From: Halomonas sp. ALS9 | Lineage (GTDB): Bacteria > Pseudomonadota > Gammaproteobacteria > Pseudomonadales > Halomonadaceae | Direction of reading: 5' to 3' | Length of the DNA: 64,000 nt | Assembly (NCBI RefSeq): GCF_001651035.1 | Contig: NZ_LXRG01000192.1 | Span: forward strand, 772,765 to 836,764 | Shown: positions 9,384 to 16,915 of the stretch, in pieces | How positions within the stretch are numbered: the stretch's first letter is position 1 | Layout: each line of letters opens with the position of its first letter | The notes under the pieces: model-generated | Seen by the model: the letters and a program-made list of their open reading frames with translations, nothing else | What the model was told of the DNA's origin: nothing | Database searches by the model: none | Made by a program: the position numbers and the translations under genes

Positions 9384-10856
9384 ATGCTCAACGACCTGCT
9401 GGTTGCCTTCCAGGCGGTTGCTACCCTTGAGAATTTTTTGATCATGGCCGCCGGTATCTGGGGTGGCGTGATTATCGGCGCTATTCCCGGCATGACCGGC
9501 ACTATGGCGGTGACGCTGGCGCTGCCCTTTACGTTTTATATGCAGCCGATCCCGAGTATTTTATTACTCGTTGCGCTCTACAAAGGCTCCACCTATGGCG
9601 GCTCGGTCTCGGCGATTTTGATCAAGACGCCAGGTACTGCTTCAGCCGCCTGTACCACCCTTGACGGCTACCCGTTGGCCCAACAGGGCAAGGCGGGCAA
9701 AGCCCTTAACATGGCGCTCTACTCGTCCTGTACCGGGGATTTTATTTCCAACCTGTCGCTGATTTTTATTGCCGCACCGCTGGCGCTCCTCGCGCTGCGT
9801 ATCGGCCCACCCGAATACTTTATGCTGATGATTTTCGCGCTCACCACCGTGGCTGGGGTGTCAGGGCGTTCACTGCTGCTTGGACTAGTATCGGCGTGCT
9901 TAGGGCTACTGTTAGCCACCGTGGGCGAAGATATGTACGGCTCGTTCCGCTTTGATCTCACCGTGGATATGCAGAGCGGGCTTGCCGTGGCACCCGTGCT
10001 CATCGGTCTGTTTGCGATCCCAGAGCTGCTTAAGATTATTGTTTTTCGTCACAACCAAAGCCATAAACCCATGCAGTTGGGCGATAACCGGGTAACGCGA
10101 GATGAGCTACGCCGATCCTTAAAGGCAATGCTTAAAGGCAGCATGATTGGTGTGGTGATGGGGGCCATTCCCGGTATTGGGCCCTCGGCAGCGGCGTTCT
10201 CTTCCTACGGCGAAGCACAGCGTAGCTCAAAGAACCGCGAAAACTTTGGTAAGGGCGAGCTAGAGGGGATCGCAGCATCCGAGTCCGCTAACAATGGCTG
10301 CTGTGGCTCCACCATGATCCCGCTGCTAGCGCTGGGCGTGCCGGGCGATGTGATCACGGGCGTGATGCTGGGCGCCTTTATGATTCACGGCATGACCCCA
10401 GGCCCGATGCTATTTGAGAACAACCTCAATGAGGTTTACATGCTGTTTATTGGCATGCTGTTCTCGTCTGTTTTGCTGTTTGGTGCGGGTAAAGCAACGA
10501 TGCGCTTTTTCTCGCATATCTCGCGAATTCCACCGGGGTTGATGGCGCCGATCGTGCTAGCGCTTTGCGTCTTCGGTATTTTTTCGATCTCCAACAGTAT
10601 GTATGACGTCATCGTACTGCTGGCGATGGGCATCATTGGCTTTTTCATGTACCTATTCGCCATACCCGCCGCGCCCTTTTTAATCGCCTTCATTCTCGGC
10701 CCGATGCTGGAAGAGAACCTGCGTCGTGCCCTTGCGCTCTCCCGTGGTGATCCAAGCATCCTGGTCTCGTCGCCTATCACCTGGCTATTCGCTTCGCTGG
10801 CGATATTTGTGTTGGTCGTGACGATTCGTCAGCAGCTCAAGAAAACCAAGGCCTGA
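9384..10856 (+). CDS. TctA-family large membrane subunit of a tripartite tricarboxylate transporter
   Basis: A 490-residue permease with about 11-12 membrane helices. Family signatures are GAIPGMTGTMAVTLALP near residue 32, LYKGSTYGGSVSAILIKTPG, and the second repeat GAIPGIGPSAAAF followed by ESANNGCCGSTMIPLLALGVPG. These glycine/proline-rich pairs reflect the internal duplication of TctA. It moves substrate delivered by the TctC-family protein, driven by an ion gradient. The ArgE-like gene follows 36 bp later on the same strand, implying one operon. Confidence 0.95.
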   Translation: MLNDLLVAFQAVATLENFLIMAAGIWGGVIIGAIPGMTGTMAVTLALPFTFYMQPIPSILLLVALYKGSTYGGSVSAILIKTPGTASAACTTLDGYPLAQQGKAGKALNMALYSSCTGDFISNLSLIFIAAPLALLALRIGPPEYFMLMIFALTTVAGVSGRSLLLGLVSACLGLLLATVGEDMYGSFRFDLTVDMQSGLAVAPVLIGLFAIPELLKIIVFRHNQSHKPMQLGDNRVTRDELRRSLKAMLKGSMIGVVMGAIPGIGPSAAAFSSYGEAQRSSKNRENFGKGELEGIAASESANNGCCGSTMIPLLALGVPGDVITGVMLGAFMIHGMTPGPMLFENNLNEVYMLFIGMLFSSVLLFGAGKATMRFFSHISRIPPGLMAPIVLALCVFGIFSISNSMYDVIVLLAMGIIGFFMYLFAIPAAPFLIAFILGPMLEENLRRALALSRGDPSILVSSPITWLFASLAIFVLVVTIRQQLKKTKA

Positions 10857-10891
10857 GCCAAAGATTCCCTTATTGCCAAGGATTTAACGCT

Positions 10892-12079
10892 ATGCAAGCT
10901 AGTGCTACGCCTAACGCTCACCCGCAGTTGGAAGCCGCGGTATCACACCTCGCTGACCTGATCGCATACGACACAACCAGTGCTTACTCCAATCTCGAAC
11001 TTATTCATCACATGGAGGAGTTCTTCGCCCGTCTGGGCGCGGAGGTGAAGGTGTTGCCCCATGAGAGTGGTGAAAAAGCCAATTTGGTCGCCCGCCTGGG
11101 CCCGGCCGACGTGCCTGGCATTGTTCTCTCTGGCCATACGGACGTGGTACCCGCCAATCCTAAGAACTGGCAAAGCGACCCTTTCAAAATGGAGCAGCGC
11201 GGCAGTCGCTTGTTTGGTCGTGGTACTTGCGACATGAAAGGCTTTGCAGCGTGCGTTATGGCCGCTGCACCAGCGTTTGCCAACGGCGAACTACAGCGAC
11301 CTTTCTATTTCTGTTTCTCTCACGATGAAGAGGTGGGCTGTCTGGGAGCCCCCGCCATCGCCCGCTACTTGGCAGAGCTCAAGGTGCCACCGGCTCTGGC
11401 TATTATCGGCGAACCCAGCGAAATGAAGCTGATTAACGGTCAGAAAGGCAAGATCGCTATGCGGGTAACGGTGCGCGGTGAAGGGGGCCACTCATCGTTT
11501 TCCCCCCAGCATGTCAACGCGGTGGAGTATGCCTCGCGTATTATCACCATGATCGCTGAACGATCACGACGATATGAGCAAGACGGCCCCTTCGACCACG
11601 ATTTTACCGTTCCTCACGCTACAACGCTGACCACTATGATAGAAGGCGGTGTGGCAACCAACGTGACCCCCGACACCTGTCGCTTTATCTTTGAGCTACG
11701 TAGCATCGACCAGGAGGCAGCCGCCACGGATATTCAAGCGTTGATCAGCGATATTGAGGCCACTCTGCTCCCCGAAATGCAGCGCCAATCAGCCGATGCC
11801 GCCATTGAGTGGCAACAGTTATTCGCCTACCCCGCCATGGGGGACGCTACCAACAGCGATATGTTCAAAAAGCTTGAGCCCATTCTTCCCGAGCGAGGGG
11901 GCAAGGTTTCTTATGGTTCAGAAGGTGGTGTGTTCGAGATCGATGGCGGCATACCCTCGGTGATTATTGGGCCCGGCTCTATTCGCCAAGCCCACAAGCC
12001 CGATGAGTTTATTGAGATTGATCAGCTCAGTCAGTGCCTAGCGTTCTTCGATGAGTTAAACACTTGGATGAAACACTAA
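10892..12079 (+). CDS. argE: Acetylornithine deacetylase-like M20 metallohydrolase (ArgE family)
   Basis: A 395-residue M20/ArgE-family enzyme. The first metal-binding motif is SGHTDVVPA with its His and Asp. The catalytic Glu and metal ligands are in SHDEEVGCLGA, and a further Glu is in IIGEPSEM. The dimerisation domain begins near GGHSSF, and the last metal-binding His is near the C-terminus (IRQAHKPDEF). It removes an acyl group from an N-acyl amino acid. Its place at the end of a TctCBA operon, away from other arginine genes, suggests it may deacylate the imported compound rather than, or as well as, serve arginine synthesis. Confidence 0.85.
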   Translation: MQASATPNAHPQLEAAVSHLADLIAYDTTSAYSNLELIHHMEEFFARLGAEVKVLPHESGEKANLVARLGPADVPGIVLSGHTDVVPANPKNWQSDPFKMEQRGSRLFGRGTCDMKGFAACVMAAAPAFANGELQRPFYFCFSHDEEVGCLGAPAIARYLAELKVPPALAIIGEPSEMKLINGQKGKIAMRVTVRGEGGHSSFSPQHVNAVEYASRIITMIAERSRRYEQDGPFDHDFTVPHATTLTTMIEGGVATNVTPDTCRFIFELRSIDQEAAATDIQALISDIEATLLPEMQRQSADAAIEWQQLFAYPAMGDATNSDMFKKLEPILPERGGKVSYGSEGGVFEIDGGIPSVIIGPGSIRQAHKPDEFIEIDQLSQCLAFFDELNTWMKH

Positions 12080-12101
12080 CGCCCACACGAGTGGAGGTGA
12101 G

Positions 12102-13094
12102 TCATTTGGCACTTACCCGGTGCATGGTGCCGTTGCCACTTTCAAAAGCATCAATGTTCGCCAGCGTGGTCTCGGCGATATTGGTCAGTGCCTCTGCGGT
12201 GAAGAAAGCCTGATGGCCGGTGATCAACACATTGTGGAAGGTGGTTAGGCGCATAAACTGATCATCGCTAATCACGCTGTGGGAGAGATCTTCGAAGAAC
12301 AGTTGCTCCTCCTCTTCATAGACATCCAGCCCTAATCGGCCAATTTTGCCGCTTTTCAGGCCGGCTATAACGGCTTGGGTATCGACCACCCTTCCACGGC
12401 CAGTATTGATTAGCATGACACCCTCCTTCATCTGCGCGATGGCATCGGCATCGATCAAGTGGTCTGTGTCTGGCGTTAGCGGGCAGTGAAGCGAGATAAT
12501 ATCCGCTTCGGCATACAGCGTCTCCAGCGGCACGTACGCTACAAACGTCTTCGCCTGCGGATTGGGAAACGGGTCACTGGCCACTATTCGGCAACCAAAG
12601 CCGCGCATTATATCGGCAAAAATCAGCCCAATATGTCCAGTGCCAATAATACCTACCGTCTTGCCGTGTAGGTCAAAGCCGAGCAGGCCATCCAGGGCAA
12701 AATTGCCCTCCCTCACCCGGTTGTAGGCACGATAGGTCATGCGATTAAGGCTTAGCACTAAGGCCACTGCATGCTCCGCCACAGCATGGGGCGAATAGGC
12801 AGGTACCCGAACCACCGTGATGTCTAACCGTTCGGCGGCAACCAAATCAACGTGGTTGAAGCCCGCTGAACGCAGCGCCACTAATCTTGTGCCACCGTAA
12901 TGCAGTTGCTCTAACACGGCGGCATCAAGGCAGTCATTCACGAAGGCGCAAACCGCGTCAAAACCGTTGGCCAAAGGGGCGGTGTCGACCGTCAAGCGCG
13001 CCTCTAAAAAGCTCAACGAATGACGCTCTGCTGCGTTAGCACGAGTGATAAAAGTGCGATCGTAGGGTTTAGCGCTAAATACAGCGATGCGCAT
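12102..13094 (-). CDS. ldhA: D-lactate dehydrogenase (fermentative, LdhA type), D-isomer-specific 2-hydroxyacid dehydrogenase
   Basis: A 330-residue NAD-dependent enzyme, close to the 329 residues of E. coli LdhA. It has [15 protein letters not shown] at the start, the nucleotide-binding GIIGTGHIG (about 150-158), the signature [13 protein letters not shown], the Arg-containing [12 protein letters not shown], and the catalytic His in [10 protein letters not shown]. It interconverts pyruvate and D-lactate. The start was set at the ATG after GGGAGAATAGAGAT; the longer open frame adds a non-homologous seven-residue tail. It lies downstream of the two small RNA candidates on the same strand, each closed by its own terminator. 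Confidence 0.93.
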   Translation of the reverse strand: MRIAVFSAKPYDRTFITRANAAERHSLSFLEARLTVDTAPLANGFDAVCAFVNDCLDAAVLEQLHYGGTRLVALRSAGFNHVDLVAAERLDITVVRVPAYSPHAVAEHAVALVLSLNRMTYRAYNRVREGNFALDGLLGFDLHGKTVGIIGTGHIGLIFADIMRGFGCRIVASDPFPNPQAKTFVAYVPLETLYAEADIISLHCPLTPDTDHLIDADAIAQMKEGVMLINTGRGRVVDTQAVIAGLKSGKIGRLGLDVYEEEEQLFFEDLSHSVISDDQFMRLTTFHNVLITGHQAFFTAEALTNIAETTLANIDAFESGNGTMHRVSAK

Positions 13095-13217
13095 ATCTCT
13101 ATTCTCCCAAAGCAAGCTAAAGGTGGTCTACAGGGACAGCATAGGTGACGGGAGTGGCACGAGCAGCACCTTTCACGCCTTGCTCTGGCAGAGGTTGGTT
13201 TATTAATAAAGGGGTAG

Positions 13218-13245
13218 AAAAAGAAAGCCGCTCCAATGGAGCGGC
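13218..13245 (-). terminator. Intrinsic terminator of small RNA copy 1
   Basis: GCCGCTCC-ATT-GGAGCGGC, an 8-bp perfect stem, followed leftwards by TTTCTTTTT. It insulates ldhA, which starts about 120 bp further on. Confidence 0.85.
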
Positions 13246-13340
13246 AAAAAGACCGTGACTAGCAATGAGAGGGAGAAACCATGACAGGAAACTGGCGGTT
13301 TCTGTCCTGGTTGCCAACGTCTCATCAAACGCTGACAACC
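13218..13340 (-). ncRNA. Candidate Fur-regulated small RNA, copy 1 (PrrF/RyhB-like architecture)
   Basis: Read leftwards, about 123 nt. A 5' hairpin of 12 pairs (13329-13340 with 13309-13320, two G-U pairs) is followed by an unpaired core and then a GC-rich terminator (13227-13245) with a T-rich tail (13218-13226). Upstream is a -35/-10-like promoter overlapping a Fur-like box. The core at 13247-13297 is identical over 51 nt to copy 2. No plausible reading frame with a ribosome site exists in it. Known Fur-controlled RNAs of this layout (RyhB; the tandem PrrF1/PrrF2 of Pseudomonas) shut down iron-rich proteins in iron starvation; the same job is inferred here, not shown. The exact 5' end is uncertain by several bases. 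Confidence 0.72.
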
Positions 13341-13342
13341 AC

Positions 13343-13371
13343 ACTGTAATAGTTCTCATTTACCACGTCAA
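13343..13371 (-). promoter_or_regulatory. Promoter with overlapping Fur-like box for small RNA copy 1
   Basis: Read leftwards: TTGACG (13366-13371), 17-base spacer, TACAGT (13343-13348). The spacer and -10 overlap TGTAATAGTTCTCATTTA on the plus strand (13345-13362), which matches about 11 of 19 positions of the Fur consensus. A start three bases upstream, using TATTAC as the -10, would fit the stem position better but gives a short spacer. Confidence 0.6.
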
Positions 13372-13464
13372 TACAAATACGAATATTTTTTATTACCGCT
13401 TGCAGATGGCAACGTTCATAGCCGCTCCCGCCCCCTCAATAGAGTACAAAAAATTGGAACCCAC

Positions 13465-13494
13465 AAAAAAAGAAAGCCGCTCCAAAGGAGCGGC
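13465..13494 (-). terminator. Intrinsic terminator of small RNA copy 2
   Basis: GCCGCTCC-TTT-GGAGCGGC, an 8-bp perfect stem, followed leftwards by TTTCTTTTTTT. The stem is identical to that of copy 1; only the loop differs. Confidence 0.85.
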
Positions 13495-13605
13495 AAAAGA
13501 CCGTGACTAGCAATGAGAGGGAGAAACCATGACAGGAAACTGGCGCTGATTCTTAAATCAACAGCTGTCGTGGTTGTCAGCGACTCATTAAACGCTGACA
13601 ACCCC
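13465..13605 (-). ncRNA. Candidate Fur-regulated small RNA, copy 2 (tandem paralogue of copy 1)
   Basis: Read leftwards, about 140 nt. The 5' stem is a perfect 11-bp hairpin (13593-13603 with 13572-13582). It has the same 51-nt core as copy 1 (13495-13545) and an intrinsic terminator hairpin (13476-13494) with a T-rich tail (13465-13475). Between the 5' stem and the core it is about 17 nt longer than copy 1. The 5' arms match, while the 3' arms differ but still pair, which supports a selected RNA structure. It lies just downstream of the AEC permease gene, with its own promoter and Fur-like box. Confidence 0.72.
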
Positions 13606-13634
13606 AATGTAATAGTTCTCATTTACCTCGTCAA
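13606..13634 (-). promoter_or_regulatory. Promoter with overlapping Fur-like box for small RNA copy 2
   Basis: Read leftwards: TTGACG (13629-13634), 17-base spacer, TACATT (13606-13611). The same 18-base Fur-like box as in copy 1 occupies 13608-13625. The spacing of box, -35 and -10 is identical in the two copies, so repression by iron-loaded Fur would act on both in the same way. Confidence 0.6.
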
Positions 13635-13676
13635 CACAAATACGAATATTTTTTATTTAGTTTTTCCAGCTCGCCT

Positions 13677-14591
13677 TCAGCTAACCAACTGAAGCCAAAA
13701 CGGGAGGGTGAGCATAGCTAATAGGGTTTGCCCAGTAATAATGGCCGCCATCAGCTCGGCATCGCCACCCAACTGGCGCGCTAGGATATACGCAGAGGTG
13801 GCAGTGGGCAGTGCTGCAAACAGCAGCGCCACATCGCGGCTTACCGGATCCAGCTGCAGTATCCAGGCTAATGCCAATACCAGCGCGGGCATAAGCAGCA
13901 GTTTAACGCCATTGGTGGCCAGCACGCCGCGGTCAATACGCAGCAACGCTGCCGGGCGCAGCGCCACGCCGACGGCCACCAATCCTAATGGCAGCGCCGC
14001 ACGCCCCAGTAGCGCCACCGTATCTTGACTCCAACCTGGCAAACCAATGCCCGAAAGGTTCAGGCCAATGCCCCCAATGCAGGCTAGTATCAGTGGGTTT
14101 TTAATCAGCGCCATGGCGCTTTTACCCACGCTTGCCCCACCCAAGGTACCCGCGCTGACAAAGCTTGCCACACACATCACGTTAACCACCGGCACCATTA
14201 ACGCTACCGCCACCGCCGCAGTGGTCGCCCCTAGGCTACCGTGTAAGGCAGCAGCCCCTGCCACACCCACATAAGTGTTAAAGCGCACCGCGCCTTGAAA
14301 AACCGAGGTAAAAGCAGCAGGCGTCAGTTGAAGCCAGCCGCGCAAACGCCAGAGCAACAAGCCAAACAGCCCCATCGCGCCGAGTAACACCATGGCGAGG
14401 CGGCCTACCGGCACTTGGCTCACATCGGCAGTCGCCAAGGTGCCCACCAGCATGGCGGGAAACAGCACAAAATAGATCAGCCGCTCCATCTGCGGCCAAA
14501 AAGTGTCGCTAGGCCAACGCCAATAGCCAAGCACAGCGCCCAGTAAGATCAATAGAAATAGTGGGCCTAAAGCGCCAGTGATACTCTCCAT
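13677..14591 (-). CDS. AEC family (auxin efflux carrier-type) transporter
   Basis: A 304-residue integral membrane protein of about ten hydrophobic helices in two repeats. Family features are the N-terminal PLFLLILLGAVLGYW, the Asn-containing VRFNTYVGVAGAAAL after helix 4, and PTATSAYILARQLGGDAELMAAIITGQT near the C-terminus. Bacterial relatives export or take up small organic acids such as malate or malonate; the substrate is unknown. It is transcribed leftwards and its stop lies next to the small RNA promoters. The start at 14591 lies close to the divergent orphan gene. Confidence 0.88.
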   Translation of the reverse strand: MESITGALGPLFLLILLGAVLGYWRWPSDTFWPQMERLIYFVLFPAMLVGTLATADVSQVPVGRLAMVLLGAMGLFGLLLWRLRGWLQLTPAAFTSVFQGAVRFNTYVGVAGAAALHGSLGATTAAVAVALMVPVVNVMCVASFVSAGTLGGASVGKSAMALIKNPLILACIGGIGLNLSGIGLPGWSQDTVALLGRAALPLGLVAVGVALRPAALLRIDRGVLATNGVKLLLMPALVLALAWILQLDPVSRDVALLFAALPTATSAYILARQLGGDAELMAAIITGQTLLAMLTLPFWLQLVS

Positions 14592-14698
14592 TTATGTCCC
14601 TTTTGCCTGCGACATCCCAGCACAGCGATATCGGCGCGATTACTGGTACCATGGCTGTAACACCCCGTCCCCACGGCTTGCGTAGCGATTATTCTGCC

Positions 14699-15202
14699 AT
14701 GAAGATGATATCAAAACCTGCACCCCCGGCGGGCTTCCCCCTCTTAAGGGTACTGATACTGGTCACTGGCTTGGCGCTAGCGGCCTGCGCGTGGTATGCC
14801 TTTTCACACTGGCTCCACCGCGACAGTGATGTGACATGGTTTCCGCCCACTTCAAGCTGCAACTTGCATGCAGAACCCTGCTCCGCCACCTTGGGTGAGT
14901 TGGGCCGCATTACGCTCCACGTTGAGTCCGACGGGCGGATTGACGCATTGGAAATATTACCTCTGGAAGTGGAAGTCGATGGTGTTACCGCGTCCCAGGT
15001 CGAGGTTGATTTTATTGGCCGGGATATGGATTTGGGATTACATCGCTTTGCCCTTAGCGCAGGTGCGCCCGGCCATTTTCAAGGTCAAGCCCAAGTGGGA
15101 ATTTGTACTCAAAGCGTTATGCCCTGGCGAGCGCGTGTCATACTGGAAACCGCAGAAGGCAAAGTGGGTAGCTGGTTCGATTTTGACGTGATTCGGAGTT
15201 AA
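14699..15202 (+). CDS. Membrane-anchored protein of unknown function, paired with SCO1
   Basis: I do not recognise a named family. From the ATG at 14699 it is 167 residues: a short cytoplasmic N-terminus, one hydrophobic helix (about residues 15-32), then an extracytoplasmic domain of about 130 residues, mostly beta by pattern, with paired cysteines (CNLHAEPC) and a third in GICTQSVM. The stop is 5 bases before the SCO1 start, so the two are co-transcribed. Starts at 14594 or 14651 are also open, but the former leaves 2 bp to the divergent permease start and no promoter room. A role with SCO1 in copper or redox handling at the membrane is inferred only. Confidence 0.7.
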   Translation: MKMISKPAPPAGFPLLRVLILVTGLALAACAWYAFSHWLHRDSDVTWFPPTSSCNLHAEPCSATLGELGRITLHVESDGRIDALEILPLEVEVDGVTASQVEVDFIGRDMDLGLHRFALSAGAPGHFQGQAQVGICTQSVMPWRARVILETAEGKVGSWFDFDVIRS

Positions 15203-15207
15203 CGCAT

Positions 15208-15801
15208 ATGGCAAGTAAACCATTATGGCTAGGCGCGGGTGTAGTCGCAGTGTTGCTGGTGGCCAGCGGCATTGGCCTCTACCAGTATGCTTTCGCCCCC
15301 AAAGAGGGAGAGCCCGTGGGCGGTCCGGTTGAACTACCCTCTACCCAGGGTGATTTTTCGTTGACCCAACTGGACGAGAATCAAATCGCGATTGTTTCGT
15401 TTGGCTATACCTACTGCCCCGATATTTGCCCGATGACTCAGTCGGTAAAACGCCAAGCCCTGGCCCAGCTCTCCGAGGGGCAGCGCGAGCGCGTAGTGCC
15501 GGTGATGATCACCGTTGATCCCGAACGCGATACCATTCCGCGCATGCAAGAGTACATGGGCTTTTTCGGCGAGGCGTTTATCGGCACGGTGGGCAGTCAG
15601 GAACAGCTAGAGGATGTCGCCTCACGCTATGGTGTGATATGGCGAAAAGTCGAAGCGCCGGACTCAGCAATGGCCTACACCATTGATCACAGCGCCTCGC
15701 TTTTTTTAGTCAACAGCGAGGGCGATATACTCCAGCGAGTGCTCTACTCACCCACGCCTCACGGCTTAGTGTCAGCGTTAGAACATGAACTTGGCGGTTA
15801 A
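15208..15801 (+). CDS. SCO1/SenC/PrrC family copper chaperone
   Basis: A 197-residue protein with an N-terminal membrane anchor (about residues 8-28) and a periplasmic thioredoxin fold. The copper-binding motif is YCPDICP, with Cys70 and Cys74, and the distal His is in the TIDHSASLFL strand. SCO proteins deliver copper to the CuA site of cytochrome c oxidase or act as thiol-disulfide reductants. No oxidase genes lie nearby. It is the second gene of a pair with the orphan membrane protein. Confidence 0.93.
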   Translation: MASKPLWLGAGVVAVLLVASGIGLYQYAFAPKEGEPVGGPVELPSTQGDFSLTQLDENQIAIVSFGYTYCPDICPMTQSVKRQALAQLSEGQRERVVPVMITVDPERDTIPRMQEYMGFFGEAFIGTVGSQEQLEDVASRYGVIWRKVEAPDSAMAYTIDHSASLFLVNSEGDILQRVLYSPTPHGLVSALEHELGG

Positions 15802-15811
15802 TCGGCGTTTC

Positions 15812-16912
15812 TTAATCGGCTTGTTCAGGCGCGGCTTGTAAACGATCCAACATGGCCATTAACGCGCCAATTTGGGTGCCGTTACGGGTATCGTGCTGCG
15901 GGCTTAACTGCCAGGTACTTTCAGCAAACCCCCACCAGTCCCAGCAGCCCTGCGGGTTCGCCATACTGCTTTCGGCCTGAGGATAGAGCACGATTTGCTG
16001 ATGCGCTGCTGCCCAAGCATTTAGCCCGGTGTAACGTATGAACGTATCGCCAATAGCCTCTGCGTTCATTTGGCAGCCGTGCAATGCCAGTGTTACCGGG
16101 CACTCGCCCGCATCGCAGCCTTCAGGTATAAACACATAGCCCGTGTCGGATAGGCCCTTTACCGCAAATTCTGACTGATCAAATGCGACTAACTCGCCAC
16201 CCGGCTCACCACCTTCTTCACCACTGCGTTCGCCAGGGACGTCTCGCTCGGGGTAGAGCCAATCCAGCATTTCTCCCGCGATATCGTCATCGCAGGATAA
16301 TAGAAAGCTACCACCACCCTGACGACAATCGCCCCATTCCTGGGGCCCTGGGGCGGCTTCACTGGGTAACCGTACCGGCCAGCCATGCCCTGCATTGTCG
16401 CTGCGTGCAACGCGCAATTGGTCAGGCGTAGCTAGCCACTGCTGCCACTGTTCAGCAAGCAAATCGCCGAGCAGTGGCTCAACCACCTCATCCTCTTCGC
16501 CATGCCACACATAGACCCGGAGCTGACTAAGTGCCTCAGCGCTACCTACCTGTTCAAGCCCGAGATAGCGCTGGTGACGCGCCTCCAATTCATCCAACGA
16601 AGGCGCGCCGCGACGGGTCATCATGCATTGGTTAAGCGCCAAGCTCAGCGAGCCCTGCGCGCAACTCCAAGGCCCCGCCGCTAGCACGCCCAGGCCACTA
16701 AACCGCTCGGGCCAGGCCACCGCCAGCTGGGTCGCCATATAACCCCCCGACGATACCCCCACCACGCTAGCCTGCTCACTTGTAGCACTTAAGGCTGGCA
16801 AATCCTCGGGCTCGTCGGTGGTATCAGCTTGCGCTAGCAGCGGTGTAAACAGCCCCAAGCAAACCAGTGTCTGAGCGAAAACGTGCAGGTTAGAAGAGGG
16901 GGTTGAAGTCAT
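15812..16912 (-). CDS. Polyhydroxybutyrate depolymerase family esterase, type-2 (circularly permuted) catalytic domain
   Basis: A 366-residue secreted hydrolase. A signal peptide runs to about residue 29 (LLAQA). The lipase box GVSSG puts the nucleophile at Ser54, near the N-terminus. WHGEEDEVVE and NAGHGWPV supply likely Asp and His. The oxyanion segment with LALHGCQMN and the CWDWWGF motif come last, near residues 270-335. In ordinary esterases of this family the HGC segment comes first; the order here matches type-2 depolymerases such as that of Penicillium funiculosum. It probably attacks extracellular PHB or short-chain polyester. It follows the FKBP gene by about 3 bp on the same strand. 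Confidence 0.8.
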   Translation of the reverse strand: MTSTPSSNLHVFAQTLVCLGLFTPLLAQADTTDEPEDLPALSATSEQASVVGVSSGGYMATQLAVAWPERFSGLGVLAAGPWSCAQGSLSLALNQCMMTRRGAPSLDELEARHQRYLGLEQVGSAEALSQLRVYVWHGEEDEVVEPLLGDLLAEQWQQWLATPDQLRVARSDNAGHGWPVRLPSEAAPGPQEWGDCRQGGGSFLLSCDDDIAGEMLDWLYPERDVPGERSGEEGGEPGGELVAFDQSEFAVKGLSDTGYVFIPEGCDAGECPVTLALHGCQMNAEAIGDTFIRYTGLNAWAAAHQQIVLYPQAESSMANPQGCWDWWGFAESTWQLSPQHDTRNGTQIGALMAMLDRLQAAPEQAD

Positions 16913-16915
16913 CGC

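Larger units (their letters stand above)
13217..13658. repeat. Tandem duplication (two units of about 175 and 195 bp)
   Basis: Units 13217-13394 and about 13464-13658 lie head to tail, about 70 bp apart. Similarity runs from the terminator tail through the promoter to an AT-rich upstream stretch (AATATTTTTTATT). This fills most of the 582-bp gap between ldhA and the AEC permease gene. Confidence 0.9.

Noticed and set aside
13117..13622. Two open frames of 68-80 codons in the ldhA/AEC gap
   Set aside because: They run through the terminators and stems of the small RNA candidates, have no ribosome site and resemble no protein.
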